Assembly: GCA_003641555.1 (NCBI GenBank)
Contig: QNAT01000003.1
Span: forward strand, 1 to 14,794
From: Thermotoga sp.
GTDB taxonomy: Bacteria > Thermotogota > Thermotogae > B3-G13
DNA length: 14,794 nt
Reading direction: 5' to 3'
In this document: positions 6,172 to 14,469 of the stretch, in pieces
Position numbering within the stretch: the stretch's first letter is position 1
Layout: each line of letters starts with the position of its first letter
Translations under genes and position numbers: made by a program
The notes under the pieces: model-generated
Told to the model about the DNA's origin: nothing
What the model saw: the letters and a program-made list of their open reading frames with translations, nothing else
Database searches by the model: none

Positions 6172-9100
6172 TGTATACAACCATTGCCAGCGAGAAATCA
6201 ATAGAATATGCGAGAAAACTTTATAAAAATAGCCCGTGGTACAAAGAGATGATCGACAAGATGGAGAGAGATTTGAGAGAGATCTCTCAAGGTAGATTGT
6301 TAGTTCCTCTCGAAAGAGGAATAGCATTCTATGAAACGTGTCCCGAAGACAATACACCGTTGATATTTGATCCTTTCGATCCATCTAACAGGAAGTGTCC
6401 AAAGTGTGGGAAGAATTACACGGGTTTCGAATATTATCTTTCCTGGGTGAGGAGTTTTCACTTCTGGCTTTCAGAAAAAACTGCCCAATTCGGCATACTC
6501 TATGCTATTAAGGGAAATAAAAGATATTCAAAACCTGTGATAGACATCATATCTCAATATTCAAGCCTATATCTGTGGTATCGCCACCGTGATAATGAAC
6601 TTGGTCCCGGTAGGATTTTTCCATCAACTTATATGGAATCTCTTTGGCTCGGTAATCTGATAATAGGATTGAGTCTCGTGAAGGATAGCATTGATGCAGA
6701 ATTCATCAACAAAGTCAAAGATAATCTTTTCTATCCTGCTGTTTATACAATAATGGATTACGATGAAGGTATGAACAACAGGCAAGCCATGAACAACTAT
6801 GGAATGGGAAGTGTTGGCTTTTTCTTTGAAAATCCCAGGATCATAGAATATTCTCTTGAAGGACCGCATGGATTGTTCGTACAACTGGAGAACGGTGTTC
6901 TCGATGATGGGATGTGGTATGAAGGAAACAATTATCATTGGCCTACACTCAAAACTTTAATCCTGCTATCTGAAATCGCTAATGAAAACGGAATAAAGAT
7001 CTACGAAGGAAAATATGGAGATATCTTGAAGAAGATGTTTTATTCTCAAATCGATTCTATGATGCCCGATGGCACTTTCCCAAGTAGAAAGGATTCCGAA
7101 TATGCACGAAATCTTGGTGATTATTCTTCCCTTTACGAGATCGCCTATATGCGCTTTATGGATGAACATTTGGGGAAATTCCTTGCCTCGATATACGCTA
7201 AAAAGAGCAGGAGTGATAACGAATGGTATAGCTCCTTCTCTATGCGAGAAGACATACCCTCTCGAGTTAATGAAAAGAGCCATTCTATATTGATGCCCGC
7301 CACGGGGTTAGCGATATTCAGAAGTGATAAAGTATATTCGTATTTGGACTATGGTTATCATGGTGGGGGACATGGACATCCGGATAAATTACACCTAACG
7401 TTTGTCCTGGATGGTGTAAGATTTTTTGAGGATCCCGGTACCTGTAATTATCTCTTCAAAGAACTGTTCTGGTATAGATCTACCAGGGCTCATAACACGT
7501 TAATCGTGAATGGGAAGGATCAAGAGCTCTATACTACAGGTAAATTACGTTTCTATGGAAATATTGAAGGATTCCAGGTGGTCAGCGTTCAAGTTGATCA
7601 AGGGAGTGCTTATCCCGATTCGGGTTTTAGAAGAACATTTGTACTCACAGATAACTATGCAATCGATGTGATGGAAGGCTTCTCTGGAAAAGAAAGCATC
7701 TTCGACCTCAATTGGAATACCTATGCCGGGGTTGATGCCGATCTCAGTTGGGAAAATTCATATAGTTTTGGTGAAGAAGCTGGAAAAGAATTCATAAAGA
7801 ACGCTAAAATGTCACATCCATCTGAAGAGGTCCTCTTCGAATTCAAAGAAGATGGAAAGAAACTCTACATGAAGAGTATTTTCGAGCCTGGAGATCTCCT
7901 GCTCAGCGGGAAAACACCTGGAAGGCCTTCCAGGATGGATTGGGGCGGAACTATATTGATCCACAGGAAAAGAGGGAGAAAAGTAAAATTCGTGAATGTA
8001 TTATCCTGGTCAGATATCCCCGAGATCGTAAACATCAATGAGACCTCTATGATGCTGAAGTTAAAAAATGAGCACCATCGTATTCTAATAAATACTTCCA
8101 AAAATATATATAACCTATCGATAGAAAGGGATAGTAAACCTATGATATTTTATGGTTACAATTCGAAACCCAAAGAAACTTATAAAACAACCAGGGTAAA
8201 GAGCAGTTTGATATCTACTTTTACATTATATAGAGGATTAAGAAATAAGATAGATATTCCTGAAGGTGTAAAGATCCTTGTTAATGAAGATTTAATACGA
8301 GATGGTAACGACTTTGTGGTAAAGGAAAGTGAACATAAAGAAAAACAGGAACTTTCTAAACCCGGGATAATCCATCTCACGTTGATAGAAAAAGGGGAAA
8401 AGGAAGATCTGCCTCTCAGCATTAGAGAGCCTCTGAGAATAAAGGCATTTGTACCAAATCTTTCTGGAAACATTCTAAAAATTCATTTTAAAAATCTTTC
8501 TCCATATACTATCTCTGGAACGCTTGAACTGGATGTAAACAATAACCCTCATAAGCAAGAAGTCTCGATCGAGAGATTCAGAAATGCAGAATATGAAGAA
8601 AGACTCATGGATTTCGATAAAGAATTGGATATCAAAGTAAACGTTAAGACTAAGGTGGGAAGATTTGATTATAATAGGAAGATAAGAACCGCTTTTGCCT
8701 TGAAGATTCCCACCTCTCCTTCCTTCAACGGTGATTGGAGTGGCTGGCGGAAGGAAAATCCACTGCTTTTGATATATAAAGACCAGGTTAGGCATGGGGA
8801 AAGAGAATGGGCCGGTCCGAAGGATCTGAGCGGTAAGGGATTTTTGAATTACGATGATAAAAATCTTTACATAGGACTTTCTATCGTCGATGATCGTCTC
8901 GTCCTATATGGAAGATGGAGAAAGCGTAAGTACTTTACAGAAGAAAAGAGACATCTTTTCGAGCGAATGTACGATAGTGATAGTTTTCAGGTATATTTCG
9001 ACGTTAGAATGGATGAAAATCAAGAAACTTCGATATTTACCCCCGGTTCTTTTGGTTTTTTATTCGCCCCCTGTATGAGATCTCGTAAGATAGCAATTGC

Positions 9101-9392
9101 CGAGATCTGTTCGGAATGGTCTGATATCTCGGCGATCGATGGAGTATGGTATCCAACAGATAGTGGTTATGATGTGTTCGTTAAGATACCACTGGATGTG
9201 CTTGGCATTAGATCCATAAGAGGAGAAGATAAGATAGGCTTCGATATCATTCTGAATGACAACGATGGTACGGAGAGACGCAATCAGCAGATGGTATGGA
9301 GTGGTGCTCGAGGTGGCAGGATCTGGCTACATCAACAGTATCACTTTCCAAATCTATTCGGATATTTGTTCTTTCAAGGAGATGATAGGTGA
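6171..9392 (+). CDS. Heparinase II/III-like putative polysaccharide lyase with CBM9-like C-terminal domain
   Basis: A 1073-residue multidomain enzyme. ATG 6171 is preferred over GTG 6168 because GAGGAGG (6157-6163) is seven bases away. There is no signal peptide, so the protein appears cytoplasmic. Residues 57-79 hold a CP...CPKC cluster (C57, C76, C79), probably a small metal knuckle. About 90-340 forms the alpha/alpha-toroid, with NNRQAMNNYG (202-211) and NNYHW (253-257), where Y255/H256 are candidate catalytic residues. About 370-700 is the heparinase II/III beta-sandwich: GHGHPDKL (400-407), FFEDPGT and the diagnostic RAHNTLIVNGKDQ (H441). About 720-840 looks like an Ig-type beta domain, and 845-1070 a CBM9-like carbohydrate-binding domain (FNGDWSGW, then YDDKNLYIGLSIVDD and SDSFQVYFD). 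The family cleaves uronate-containing glycans by beta-elimination; the actual substrate is unknown. It is the likely committed depolymerising step for imported oligosaccharides. Confidence 0.85.
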   Translation: MYTTIASEKSIEYARKLYKNSPWYKEMIDKMERDLREISQGRLLVPLERGIAFYETCPEDNTPLIFDPFDPSNRKCPKCGKNYTGFEYYLSWVRSFHFWLSEKTAQFGILYAIKGNKRYSKPVIDIISQYSSLYLWYRHRDNELGPGRIFPSTYMESLWLGNLIIGLSLVKDSIDAEFINKVKDNLFYPAVYTIMDYDEGMNNRQAMNNYGMGSVGFFFENPRIIEYSLEGPHGLFVQLENGVLDDGMWYEGNNYHWPTLKTLILLSEIANENGIKIYEGKYGDILKKMFYSQIDSMMPDGTFPSRKDSEYARNLGDYSSLYEIAYMRFMDEHLGKFLASIYAKKSRSDNEWYSSFSMREDIPSRVNEKSHSILMPATGLAIFRSDKVYSYLDYGYHGGGHGHPDKLHLTFVLDGVRFFEDPGTCNYLFKELFWYRSTRAHNTLIVNGKDQELYTTGKLRFYGNIEGFQVVSVQVDQGSAYPDSGFRRTFVLTDNYAIDVMEGFSGKESIFDLNWNTYAGVDADLSWENSYSFGEEAGKEFIKNAKMSHPSEEVLFEFKEDGKKLYMKSIFEPGDLLLSGKTPGRPSRMDWGGTILIHRKRGRKVKFVNVLSWSDIPEIVNINETSMMLKLKNEHHRILINTSKNIYNLSIERDSKPMIFYGYNSKPKETYKTTRVKSSLISTFTLYRGLRNKIDIPEGVKILVNEDLIRDGNDFVVKESEHKEKQELSKPGIIHLTLIEKGEKEDLPLSIREPLRIKAFVPNLSGNILKIHFKNLSPYTISGTLELDVNNNPHKQEVSIERFRNAEYEERLMDFDKELDIKVNVKTKVGRFDYNRKIRTAFALKIPTSPSFNGDWSGWRKENPLLLIYKDQVRHGEREWAGPKDLSGKGFLNYDDKNLYIGLSIVDDRLVLYGRWRKRKYFTEEKRHLFERMYDSDSFQVYFDVRMDENQETSIFTPGSFGFLFAPCMRSRKIAIAEICSEWSDISAIDGVWYPTDSGYDVFVKIPLDVLGIRSIRGEDKIGFDIILNDNDGTERRNQQMVWSGARGGRIWLHQQYHFPNLFGYLFFQGDDR

Positions 9393-10321
9393 TGCGTATA
9401 CTCGTAATAGGTGCATGCGGTAAGATGGGTAGAGGTCACGTCAAATACCTGAAAGAGTTAGGATGTGAAGTTTATGGTCTTGATGTAAACCCAAACATAA
9501 ATCTTATATCTAAAGAAATCGGCTTTATCCCCATAGACGGTATAGAAGAAATTCAAGCTCTGGGCATCGATGGCATTACAGTAGCTGTCCCTCCAGGTGA
9601 AGAACCAGATATATGTAAAAGGCTTTTAGAGATGGACATGAATATCCTGTGTGAGAAACCAGTAGCACTTTCTACCGAAGCTGTGTCCTCTATAATAGAT
9701 GCAGAAAAGAGATCGAAAGGTCGGGTGATGGTAGGATTTACCATGAAATATGACGCTTCTTTTATAAAAATGAGAGAGGTCATAAAATCTGGAAAGATAG
9801 GAAAGGTAGTTGGAATAAATGCCAAAAAATGCTGGAGAGCAAGTACGAGTTGGAGATTCAAGAAGAATGGAGGAGTGGTATTCATAAAGGATATCCATTA
9901 CTTCGATCTGATCCCATGGTTATTGGGGATTCCCATCGAAGATGTATTTGCGATAGGAGGAAATGATTATTACGGTGGTGAATCAGAAGATAATTACTTT
10001 CTACTTTCGAAGTTATCCGGGAATATACCATTCAGTTTAATCAGTGCCTGGTGGTCATACGATAAAGGAGAGTCTTATTTCGAGGTTTTGGGGACAAAGG
10101 GTGGATTAGTAGTTGATAAAAAAGCAAAACTCTATCTTTCGGGTGAAGAGGTGGAGATCTTCAGAGAGGATCCACTTAAAGTTGAGTTAAGAGAATTTAT
10201 GAATATGATCAGAGGGGTAAAAAAGGCATTTCCGGATTTAACAAACGCCCTTAATGCTATCAGAATTGCAGAATGTGTTAAAAATTCTCTCGAAACAGGA
10301 AAGGTGGTGAAGTGTAGATGA
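9392..10321 (+). CDS. Gfo/Idh/MocA-family NAD(P)-dependent sugar oxidoreductase
   Basis: A 309-residue dehydrogenase. ATG 9392 shares its A with the upstream TGA and has AAGGAGATGAT (9376-9386) before it, so it is preferred over GTG 9389. The N-terminal Rossmann fold begins MRILVIGACGKMG, with the dinucleotide-binding glycines at about 7, 10 and 13. CEKP at about 87-90 supplies the conserved active-site Lys (K89). The C-terminal alpha/beta domain contains KDIHYFDLIPWLLG (about 166-179), matching the family's 'D..H..D...wl.G' with catalytic-type Asp/His. Members oxidise or reduce sugar and cyclitol hydroxyls. Here it may oxidise a monosaccharide liberated by the lyase and glycosidases. Length is slightly short for the family but complete. 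Its stop overlaps the next ATG (ATGA). Confidence 0.92.
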   Translation: MRILVIGACGKMGRGHVKYLKELGCEVYGLDVNPNINLISKEIGFIPIDGIEEIQALGIDGITVAVPPGEEPDICKRLLEMDMNILCEKPVALSTEAVSSIIDAEKRSKGRVMVGFTMKYDASFIKMREVIKSGKIGKVVGINAKKCWRASTSWRFKKNGGVVFIKDIHYFDLIPWLLGIPIEDVFAIGGNDYYGGESEDNYFLLSKLSGNIPFSLISAWWSYDKGESYFEVLGTKGGLVVDKKAKLYLSGEEVEIFREDPLKVELREFMNMIRGVKKAFPDLTNALNAIRIAECVKNSLETGKVVKCR

Positions 10322-11103
10322 AACTAATCGATGTACATGCTCATTTGTATCTCGTTGAAGGGCGAGGGGAGGAAGATAAATGGAGATTGGAGTTTTCGAA
10401 AAAATATGGAATATCTGTGATCATAGTTTCAGTTCTGGGGAGCTGGGGTAAAAGAACGCCAACCTACTTTCCAGATCCCGAAGACTTCAGTTCTGGCAAC
10501 AGAAAGCTATGGAAATTCATAAAATCCCATGAAGCATCTCCCAAAATATATGGATATGCTGCAGTAAATCAGATATTTACAAGAGAAGCAATAGAGGAGA
10601 TCAAAAAGGGAATTGAAGTATATGGTTTTGTAGGTGTGAAATTGGTTGCACCCGTTCCTTGTTCTGATCTTTCAACATTTCCCATAGTTGAAAAAGCGAT
10701 AGAGTACAATGTTCCCATATTGATACACACTTTTCATAAGAAACCTCAAAAATTGTGGGGACAGAATCCATCAGATTCTTCTGATATAGCAAAGCTCGCT
10801 GAAATGTATCCTGAAGCGAAGATCATAATGGCACATATTGGAGGCGGTGGTGATTGGGAATATGCGTTGAAGGCAATTAAAGATAATGATAATGCCTTCC
10901 TGGATACCAGTGGAAGTGGCTGCGATAGAGGAATGATAGAAAAAGCGGTAAGGATAGTTGGTGAAAACAGAATCTTATTTGCAACGGATTTGAATATAAC
11001 TACAGGTATAGCAAAATTCAGCGAGGCAAGATTATCAGACGCTCAAAGGGAAAAGATCGCATGGGGAAATGCTAAAAGTATATTTGGAGGTGTTGAATTT
11101 TGA
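10318..11103 (+). CDS. Amidohydrolase-superfamily protein (Amidohydro_2-like), intact metal site
   Basis: A 261-residue TIM-barrel hydrolase. The metal ligands expected in this superfamily are visible in order: DVHAH (H7 and H9) at strand 1, LIHTFH (H137), IIMAHIGGGG (H173) and the strand-8 Asp in ILFATDLN (D224). GFVGVKLV contains K108, which lies where a Lys is commonly conserved. The layout resembles the Amidohydro_2/ACMSD group, which includes lactonases, decarboxylases and other ring-opening hydrolases. Following a dehydrogenase, a lactonase role (hydrolysing an oxidised sugar) is reasonable but inferred. The ATG overlaps the preceding stop, and its own TGA overlaps the TTG start of a diverged paralogue, suggesting the two are made together. 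Confidence 0.85.
   Translation: MKLIDVHAHLYLVEGRGEEDKWRLEFSKKYGISVIIVSVLGSWGKRTPTYFPDPEDFSSGNRKLWKFIKSHEASPKIYGYAAVNQIFTREAIEEIKKGIEVYGFVGVKLVAPVPCSDLSTFPIVEKAIEYNVPILIHTFHKKPQKLWGQNPSDSSDIAKLAEMYPEAKIIMAHIGGGGDWEYALKAIKDNDNAFLDTSGSGCDRGMIEKAVRIVGENRILFATDLNITTGIAKFSEARLSDAQREKIAWGNAKSIFGGVEF
11086..11092 (+). promoter_or_regulatory. Ribosome binding site supporting a TTG start
   Basis: GGAGGTG lies seven bases before the TTG at 11100, which overlaps the upstream TGA as TTGA. The following residues (IDLLMVLGHWPF) align with the expected first strand of the family. No alternative ATG nearby preserves that strand, so the TTG is accepted as the initiator. Confidence 0.65.
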
Positions 11104-11858
11104 TAGATTTATTAATGGTTTTAGGTCATTGGCCGTTTAGAAGGATCGATGATGTCAATATCACCGATTTCATAAAGGTCATGGACAAAAACAACGTCGA
11201 GAAGGCAATGGTCATTAACATAAATGGTGCATTCTATAGGGATGCCAGTGAATCCAACATTGAATTGATGGAGAATCTAAAAGGTTTTGAGGATAGATTC
11301 ATACCTCTGGGAACGGTCAATCCACTTTATCCAGCTTGGAAAGACGACCTAAGAGAGATGGTAGAAAAATTTGGATTTCGAGGCCTAAATCTATATCCAA
11401 ATTATCATTTATATAGCTTGTCTGGTGAACGGTTGGAAGAATTGTGGGAAGAAGTGAGATCTTTAGACCTTTGTTTGTCTATTATCGTGAGTTTTGAAGA
11501 TTCGAGACAGAGACATCCATTCGATGTAGGTCCTGTATCTGAAAGCGAAATAATAGGATTTTTGAGGAAACATCCAGAACTGAAATTGATAGTACATAAT
11601 GCATCTTACGGGATGGCGAGGGATATATTCCTTTCTAATCCTAACAATACTAACTATCTATTCGATATGACATTCTTCTACGATGTACCAATTGGAGAAA
11701 CCATACGATTTTTGAAGATGGCGGGAGAGAATCGCGTGTGTTTTTCTTCCTTTTATCCGTTTAGAGATTACAAGATAGGTATTATGAAGTTGAAAGAAAC
11801 AGGGATAAGCAATGATTCTCCGGTCTTTGGAGATAATGTGAGGAGGTTTTTTCAATGA
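11100..11858 (+). CDS. Amidohydrolase-like protein with degenerate metal site
   Basis: A 252-residue predicted TIM-barrel protein, TTG-initiated, related to Amidohydro_2 but with altered ligands. Strand 1 reads IDLLMVLGHWPFRR: the usual HxH is gone and only H10 remains. This is the 'D.N..LG.WPFR' signature of a recognisable subgroup of amidohydrolase-like proteins. The strand where its neighbour has H137 reads SIIVSFEDSRQRHP, without the His at the ligand position. LIVHNAS keeps a His (H166). The strand-8 Asp position reads CFSSFYPF, with no Asp. The protein may bind no metal or only one and could be a regulatory or structural partner of the intact neighbour, or a metal-independent enzyme. 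Overlapping reading frames (TTGA upstream, ATGA downstream) support co-production. No specific reaction can be assigned. Confidence 0.75.
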   Translation: MIDLLMVLGHWPFRRIDDVNITDFIKVMDKNNVEKAMVININGAFYRDASESNIELMENLKGFEDRFIPLGTVNPLYPAWKDDLREMVEKFGFRGLNLYPNYHLYSLSGERLEELWEEVRSLDLCLSIIVSFEDSRQRHPFDVGPVSESEIIGFLRKHPELKLIVHNASYGMARDIFLSNPNNTNYLFDMTFFYDVPIGETIRFLKMAGENRVCFSSFYPFRDYKIGIMKLKETGISNDSPVFGDNVRRFFQ

Positions 11859-13027
11859 GATGGGATAATTCAATGAGATTATTCGATGAGGCAAGAGGAC
11901 TTATACCATGGGGGGTGCAAACGGGAAGCAAGAAGCCCGATTTTCTGTTTTTTGGAGAAGGCCCTGTCTATGTGAAAAAAGCCTTTGGTTCTCACATAAT
12001 GGATGTAGATGGAAACGAATATGTGGATTACGTTATGGGACTTGGGGCCATTATCCTTGGGTATAACATATCGGTTCAAAGAGATGCCATATTGAAAACT
12101 ATGAGTGATTATATTCTGACTTCTGTTTCATCTCCACTCGAGATCGAGGTTGCTAAAAAGATCGTAGCACTTGTACCATCAGCGGAGATGGTAAGGTTTT
12201 TCAAGACCGGTGCCGAGGCTACTTCTGCAGCGATCAGACTTGTGAGGCATATTCGGGGCAGAGATAAGATACTTGCCTGTGGATATTTCGGATGGCATGA
12301 TTGGGCAAATAGTGGGAGTGGAATACCCGTTTGTATAAGAGAATTAACGGAGCGATTCGATTGGAAAGATGTAGGCTCTCTGGAGGGGAGATTGAAGAGT
12401 GATGAATATGCAGCAGTTATAGTAGAACCCGTTATAGATAATGAACCCGACAAGGAAACACTTGAATATTTGAGAAAGATCACTACTTTGACCGGGACTG
12501 TACTGATATTTGATGAAATAAAAACGGGTTTTAGATTCTCTCCAGGAGGTGCGCAAGAATATTTTGGGGTCATTCCAGATATAACGATTCTTGGTAAAGG
12601 TATTGCTAACGGTATGCCACTTTCTGCCGTTGCTGGAAGAAGAGATCTGATGAAGAAGATGGAGGATTTATGGATATCGACCACATATGGGAGTGAAGCG
12701 TTATCATTTGCGTCTGCTGCTGCCACTCTCAATATGATAAATAAAACTAATGTGGAGAAGATCTGGGAATTGGGGAAAGAATTAATGGATGGTCTTAAAA
12801 GCATAATCGATAGATCGAAAATAGATGCTGAGGTAGTGGGCTTTTCTCCCATGAGCAGGATAAAATTCGCTAAGGAAGAAGATGAAAGGACATTCATAAG
12901 GAGATCTATGGAATCAGGAATTTTGTTTAAAAGAGGGGGCTACAACTTCATATCTATGTCTCACACGAGGGATGATATACAAAGGTCACTCGATGTGGCT
13001 GAAAATGCTCTCAAAGGAGTGGAATAG
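11855..13027 (+). CDS. Class III PLP-dependent aminotransferase (HemL-like fold)
   Basis: A 390-residue aminotransferase. Start ATG overlaps the previous stop, with AGGAGGT at 11841-11847. Family motifs: DVDGNEYVDYVMGLGA (about 50-65) near the N-terminus; FFKTGAEATSAAIRLVR (115-131), corresponding to the phosphate-binding 'vnSGtEA...A.R.AR' motif but with Lys-Thr replacing Asn-Ser; GYFGWHDW (143-150); FDEIKTGFR (219-227) with D220 holding the pyridine nitrogen; LGKGIANGMP with the Schiff-base Lys K248. The sequence resembles glutamate-1-semialdehyde aminomutase and related transaminases but is short (HemL is about 430). No tetrapyrrole genes are near. In this operon it probably adds or removes an amino group on a keto or aldehyde sugar derivative, possibly pairing with the Gfo/Idh enzyme. 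Class is certain, substrate inferred. Confidence 0.88.
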   Translation: MRWDNSMRLFDEARGLIPWGVQTGSKKPDFLFFGEGPVYVKKAFGSHIMDVDGNEYVDYVMGLGAIILGYNISVQRDAILKTMSDYILTSVSSPLEIEVAKKIVALVPSAEMVRFFKTGAEATSAAIRLVRHIRGRDKILACGYFGWHDWANSGSGIPVCIRELTERFDWKDVGSLEGRLKSDEYAAVIVEPVIDNEPDKETLEYLRKITTLTGTVLIFDEIKTGFRFSPGGAQEYFGVIPDITILGKGIANGMPLSAVAGRRDLMKKMEDLWISTTYGSEALSFASAAATLNMINKTNVEKIWELGKELMDGLKSIIDRSKIDAEVVGFSPMSRIKFAKEEDERTFIRRSMESGILFKRGGYNFISMSHTRDDIQRSLDVAENALKGVE

Positions 13028-13028
13028 T

Positions 13029-14429
13029 ATGATAAGTAAGGATTATACGGACAAAAAATTGGTGATAAAGCCGGTTCTTATCTACGCAATATACGAAAGG
13101 AAGAAAGCTACCTCCTGGCGGTCATGGGGAGGTATACAAACTAAAAGTGATGTGGCAAAAGAAATACAGAGGATTTCGGCAGAATTAAAAGAATTAGAGA
13201 CCAGAGCAGAATTTCCTATCGAGATCTTATCCCTTACCCCAATTGCTTCAGAGGATGAAGTTTTTAATATCAAGGATAGGGATTCTGCGGATGTTATTTT
13301 AACTTATGCTGCTGGTGGAGAAACAGAAATTTTGCTAGCTTTGCAAAGCCTGAAAAAGCAAAATCTCATCTTCTTGAGACACAAATCAGGCCCTTTTTAT
13401 CTTTGGAGCGAGGTCATTCAGGCCAGATTCTTACGCAATTACACAGATGAACTCGTTCAATCCAACGTAACTCCTGATGATGTGATCGTAGATGATTACG
13501 ATGAGGTCCTTTGGAGATTAAGGGCTCTTTATGGATTAAAGAATACCGTAGAAACCAGGATCGTAACGATAGGAGAACCATCAGGATGGCCAGGAGAGTC
13601 CATCGATACAATAAAGAATATCCCTTATTTAGCCAAACAGAGATGGGGTATAGATATAAAAACGGTTACTTATCCGAGATTCACCGAATTGCTGAAAAAA
13701 TTTGTGGAAGATGATGCTCATTTGAAGCAGGCTGGTCGAGATGCAGAACAATATTTAAGTCAACCGAATATTACCCTTCATACGGACAAAGAATTTGTGG
13801 TAAAGGCGTTTGTAGTCTATAGGATCTTCAAGGATATACTTGATGAATATCAAGCGAATGCAATCACTATAGACCAGTGTATGAGTACTATCATACCTAT
13901 TGCAGGTACCACTGCCTGTTTGCCCCTCAGTTTGCTCAATGATGAAGGACATATGGCTTTTTGTGAATCCGATTTCGTAGTTATCCCGGCAGGGATTTTA
14001 CTTCATTACATCTCGGGCAAACCAGTTTTCCTGAACGATCCAACTTATCCTCACGACGGGATGGTTACTCTTGCTCACTGCACTGCTCCAAGGAAAATGG
14101 ATGGAGAAAGCTACGAAAAAACGGATATAGTTACACACTTCGAATCCGATTATGGAGCCGCTCCAAGCGTTAAGATGAGAAAGGGACAAGAGATAACCGT
14201 GATAGATCCCGATTTCGAAGAAAAGCATTGGATAGGTTTTAAGGGGTCCATTGTCGAACCCACCTCTTATCCGATATGCCGTTCTCAAATAGATGTTGCG
14301 ATAGAAGGGGATTGGAAGAGGCTTTTGTACGAAATGCGAGGGTTTCATTGGATAGCAGCATATGGAAATTATTTAAAGGAAATAGAATACGCTGTAAAGA
14401 AAGTGGGATTAGAATGGGATACTATCTGA
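13029..14429 (+). CDS. L-fucose/L-arabinose isomerase-like protein
   Basis: A 466-residue protein starting at ATG 13029, two bases from the previous TAG, with AAAGGAG at 13013-13019. A longer frame from 12972 would overlap the aminotransferase by 56 bases and lacks a site. The sequence resembles the FucI/AraA ketol-isomerase fold (COG2407-like). Features include an N-terminal Rossmann-type domain (IKPVLIYAIYER, DVILTYAAGGETE at about 88-100) and a middle domain (ETRIVTIGEPSGWP at about 175-188). The C-terminal catalytic part has CLPLSLLNDEG (297-307), AFCESD with E313, LAHCTAPRKMDG with H350, and GFHW with H440; these are plausible metal ligands by comparison with FucI/AraA. The C-terminal beta region includes a KGQEITVIDPDF strand. 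It probably interconverts an aldose and ketose from the operon's substrate. No kinase or aldolase partner is visible in the window. Confidence 0.72.
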   Translation: MISKDYTDKKLVIKPVLIYAIYERKKATSWRSWGGIQTKSDVAKEIQRISAELKELETRAEFPIEILSLTPIASEDEVFNIKDRDSADVILTYAAGGETEILLALQSLKKQNLIFLRHKSGPFYLWSEVIQARFLRNYTDELVQSNVTPDDVIVDDYDEVLWRLRALYGLKNTVETRIVTIGEPSGWPGESIDTIKNIPYLAKQRWGIDIKTVTYPRFTELLKKFVEDDAHLKQAGRDAEQYLSQPNITLHTDKEFVVKAFVVYRIFKDILDEYQANAITIDQCMSTIIPIAGTTACLPLSLLNDEGHMAFCESDFVVIPAGILLHYISGKPVFLNDPTYPHDGMVTLAHCTAPRKMDGESYEKTDIVTHFESDYGAAPSVKMRKGQEITVIDPDFEEKHWIGFKGSIVEPTSYPICRSQIDVAIEGDWKRLLYEMRGFHWIAAYGNYLKEIEYAVKKVGLEWDTI

Positions 14430-14469
14430 ATACAGGTTTACGAACCGAATAAAAGGGGGCATCCTGTAT
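14430..14469 (+). promoter_or_regulatory. Inverted repeat enclosing the GH3 ribosome binding site
   Basis: ATACAGG (14430-14436) is the exact reverse complement of CCTGTAT (14463-14469), whose last two bases are the first two of the GH3 ATG. Between them lie a small GGTT-TACG-AACC stem (14435-14446, overlapping two bases of the outer stem) and the Shine-Dalgarno run AAAAGGGGG (about 14451-14459). Folding of the outer stem would hold the site in a loop and tie up part of the start codon, which could damp translation. The repeat is seen directly; any regulatory role is speculative, and 7 bp is short for a thermophile. Confidence 0.3.

Noticed and set aside
12109..12897. 262-codon open frame on the minus strand opposite the aminotransferase
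   Set aside because: It lies wholly inside a gene with complete family motifs, has low-complexity Ser/Leu/Ile-rich composition, no recognisable domain, and would break a strictly plus-strand operon.
11855..13027. Aminotransferase as genuine HemL (glutamate-1-semialdehyde aminomutase) for tetrapyrrole synthesis
   Set aside because: Shorter than HemL, altered motif before the phosphate-binding Thr, and surrounded only by sugar-metabolism genes with overlapping frames.
12972..13028. Extended N-terminus for the isomerase-like protein from ATG 12972
   Set aside because: It would overlap the aminotransferase by 56 bases. ATG 13029 has AAAGGAG nine bases upstream and a start-like position two bases past the previous stop.
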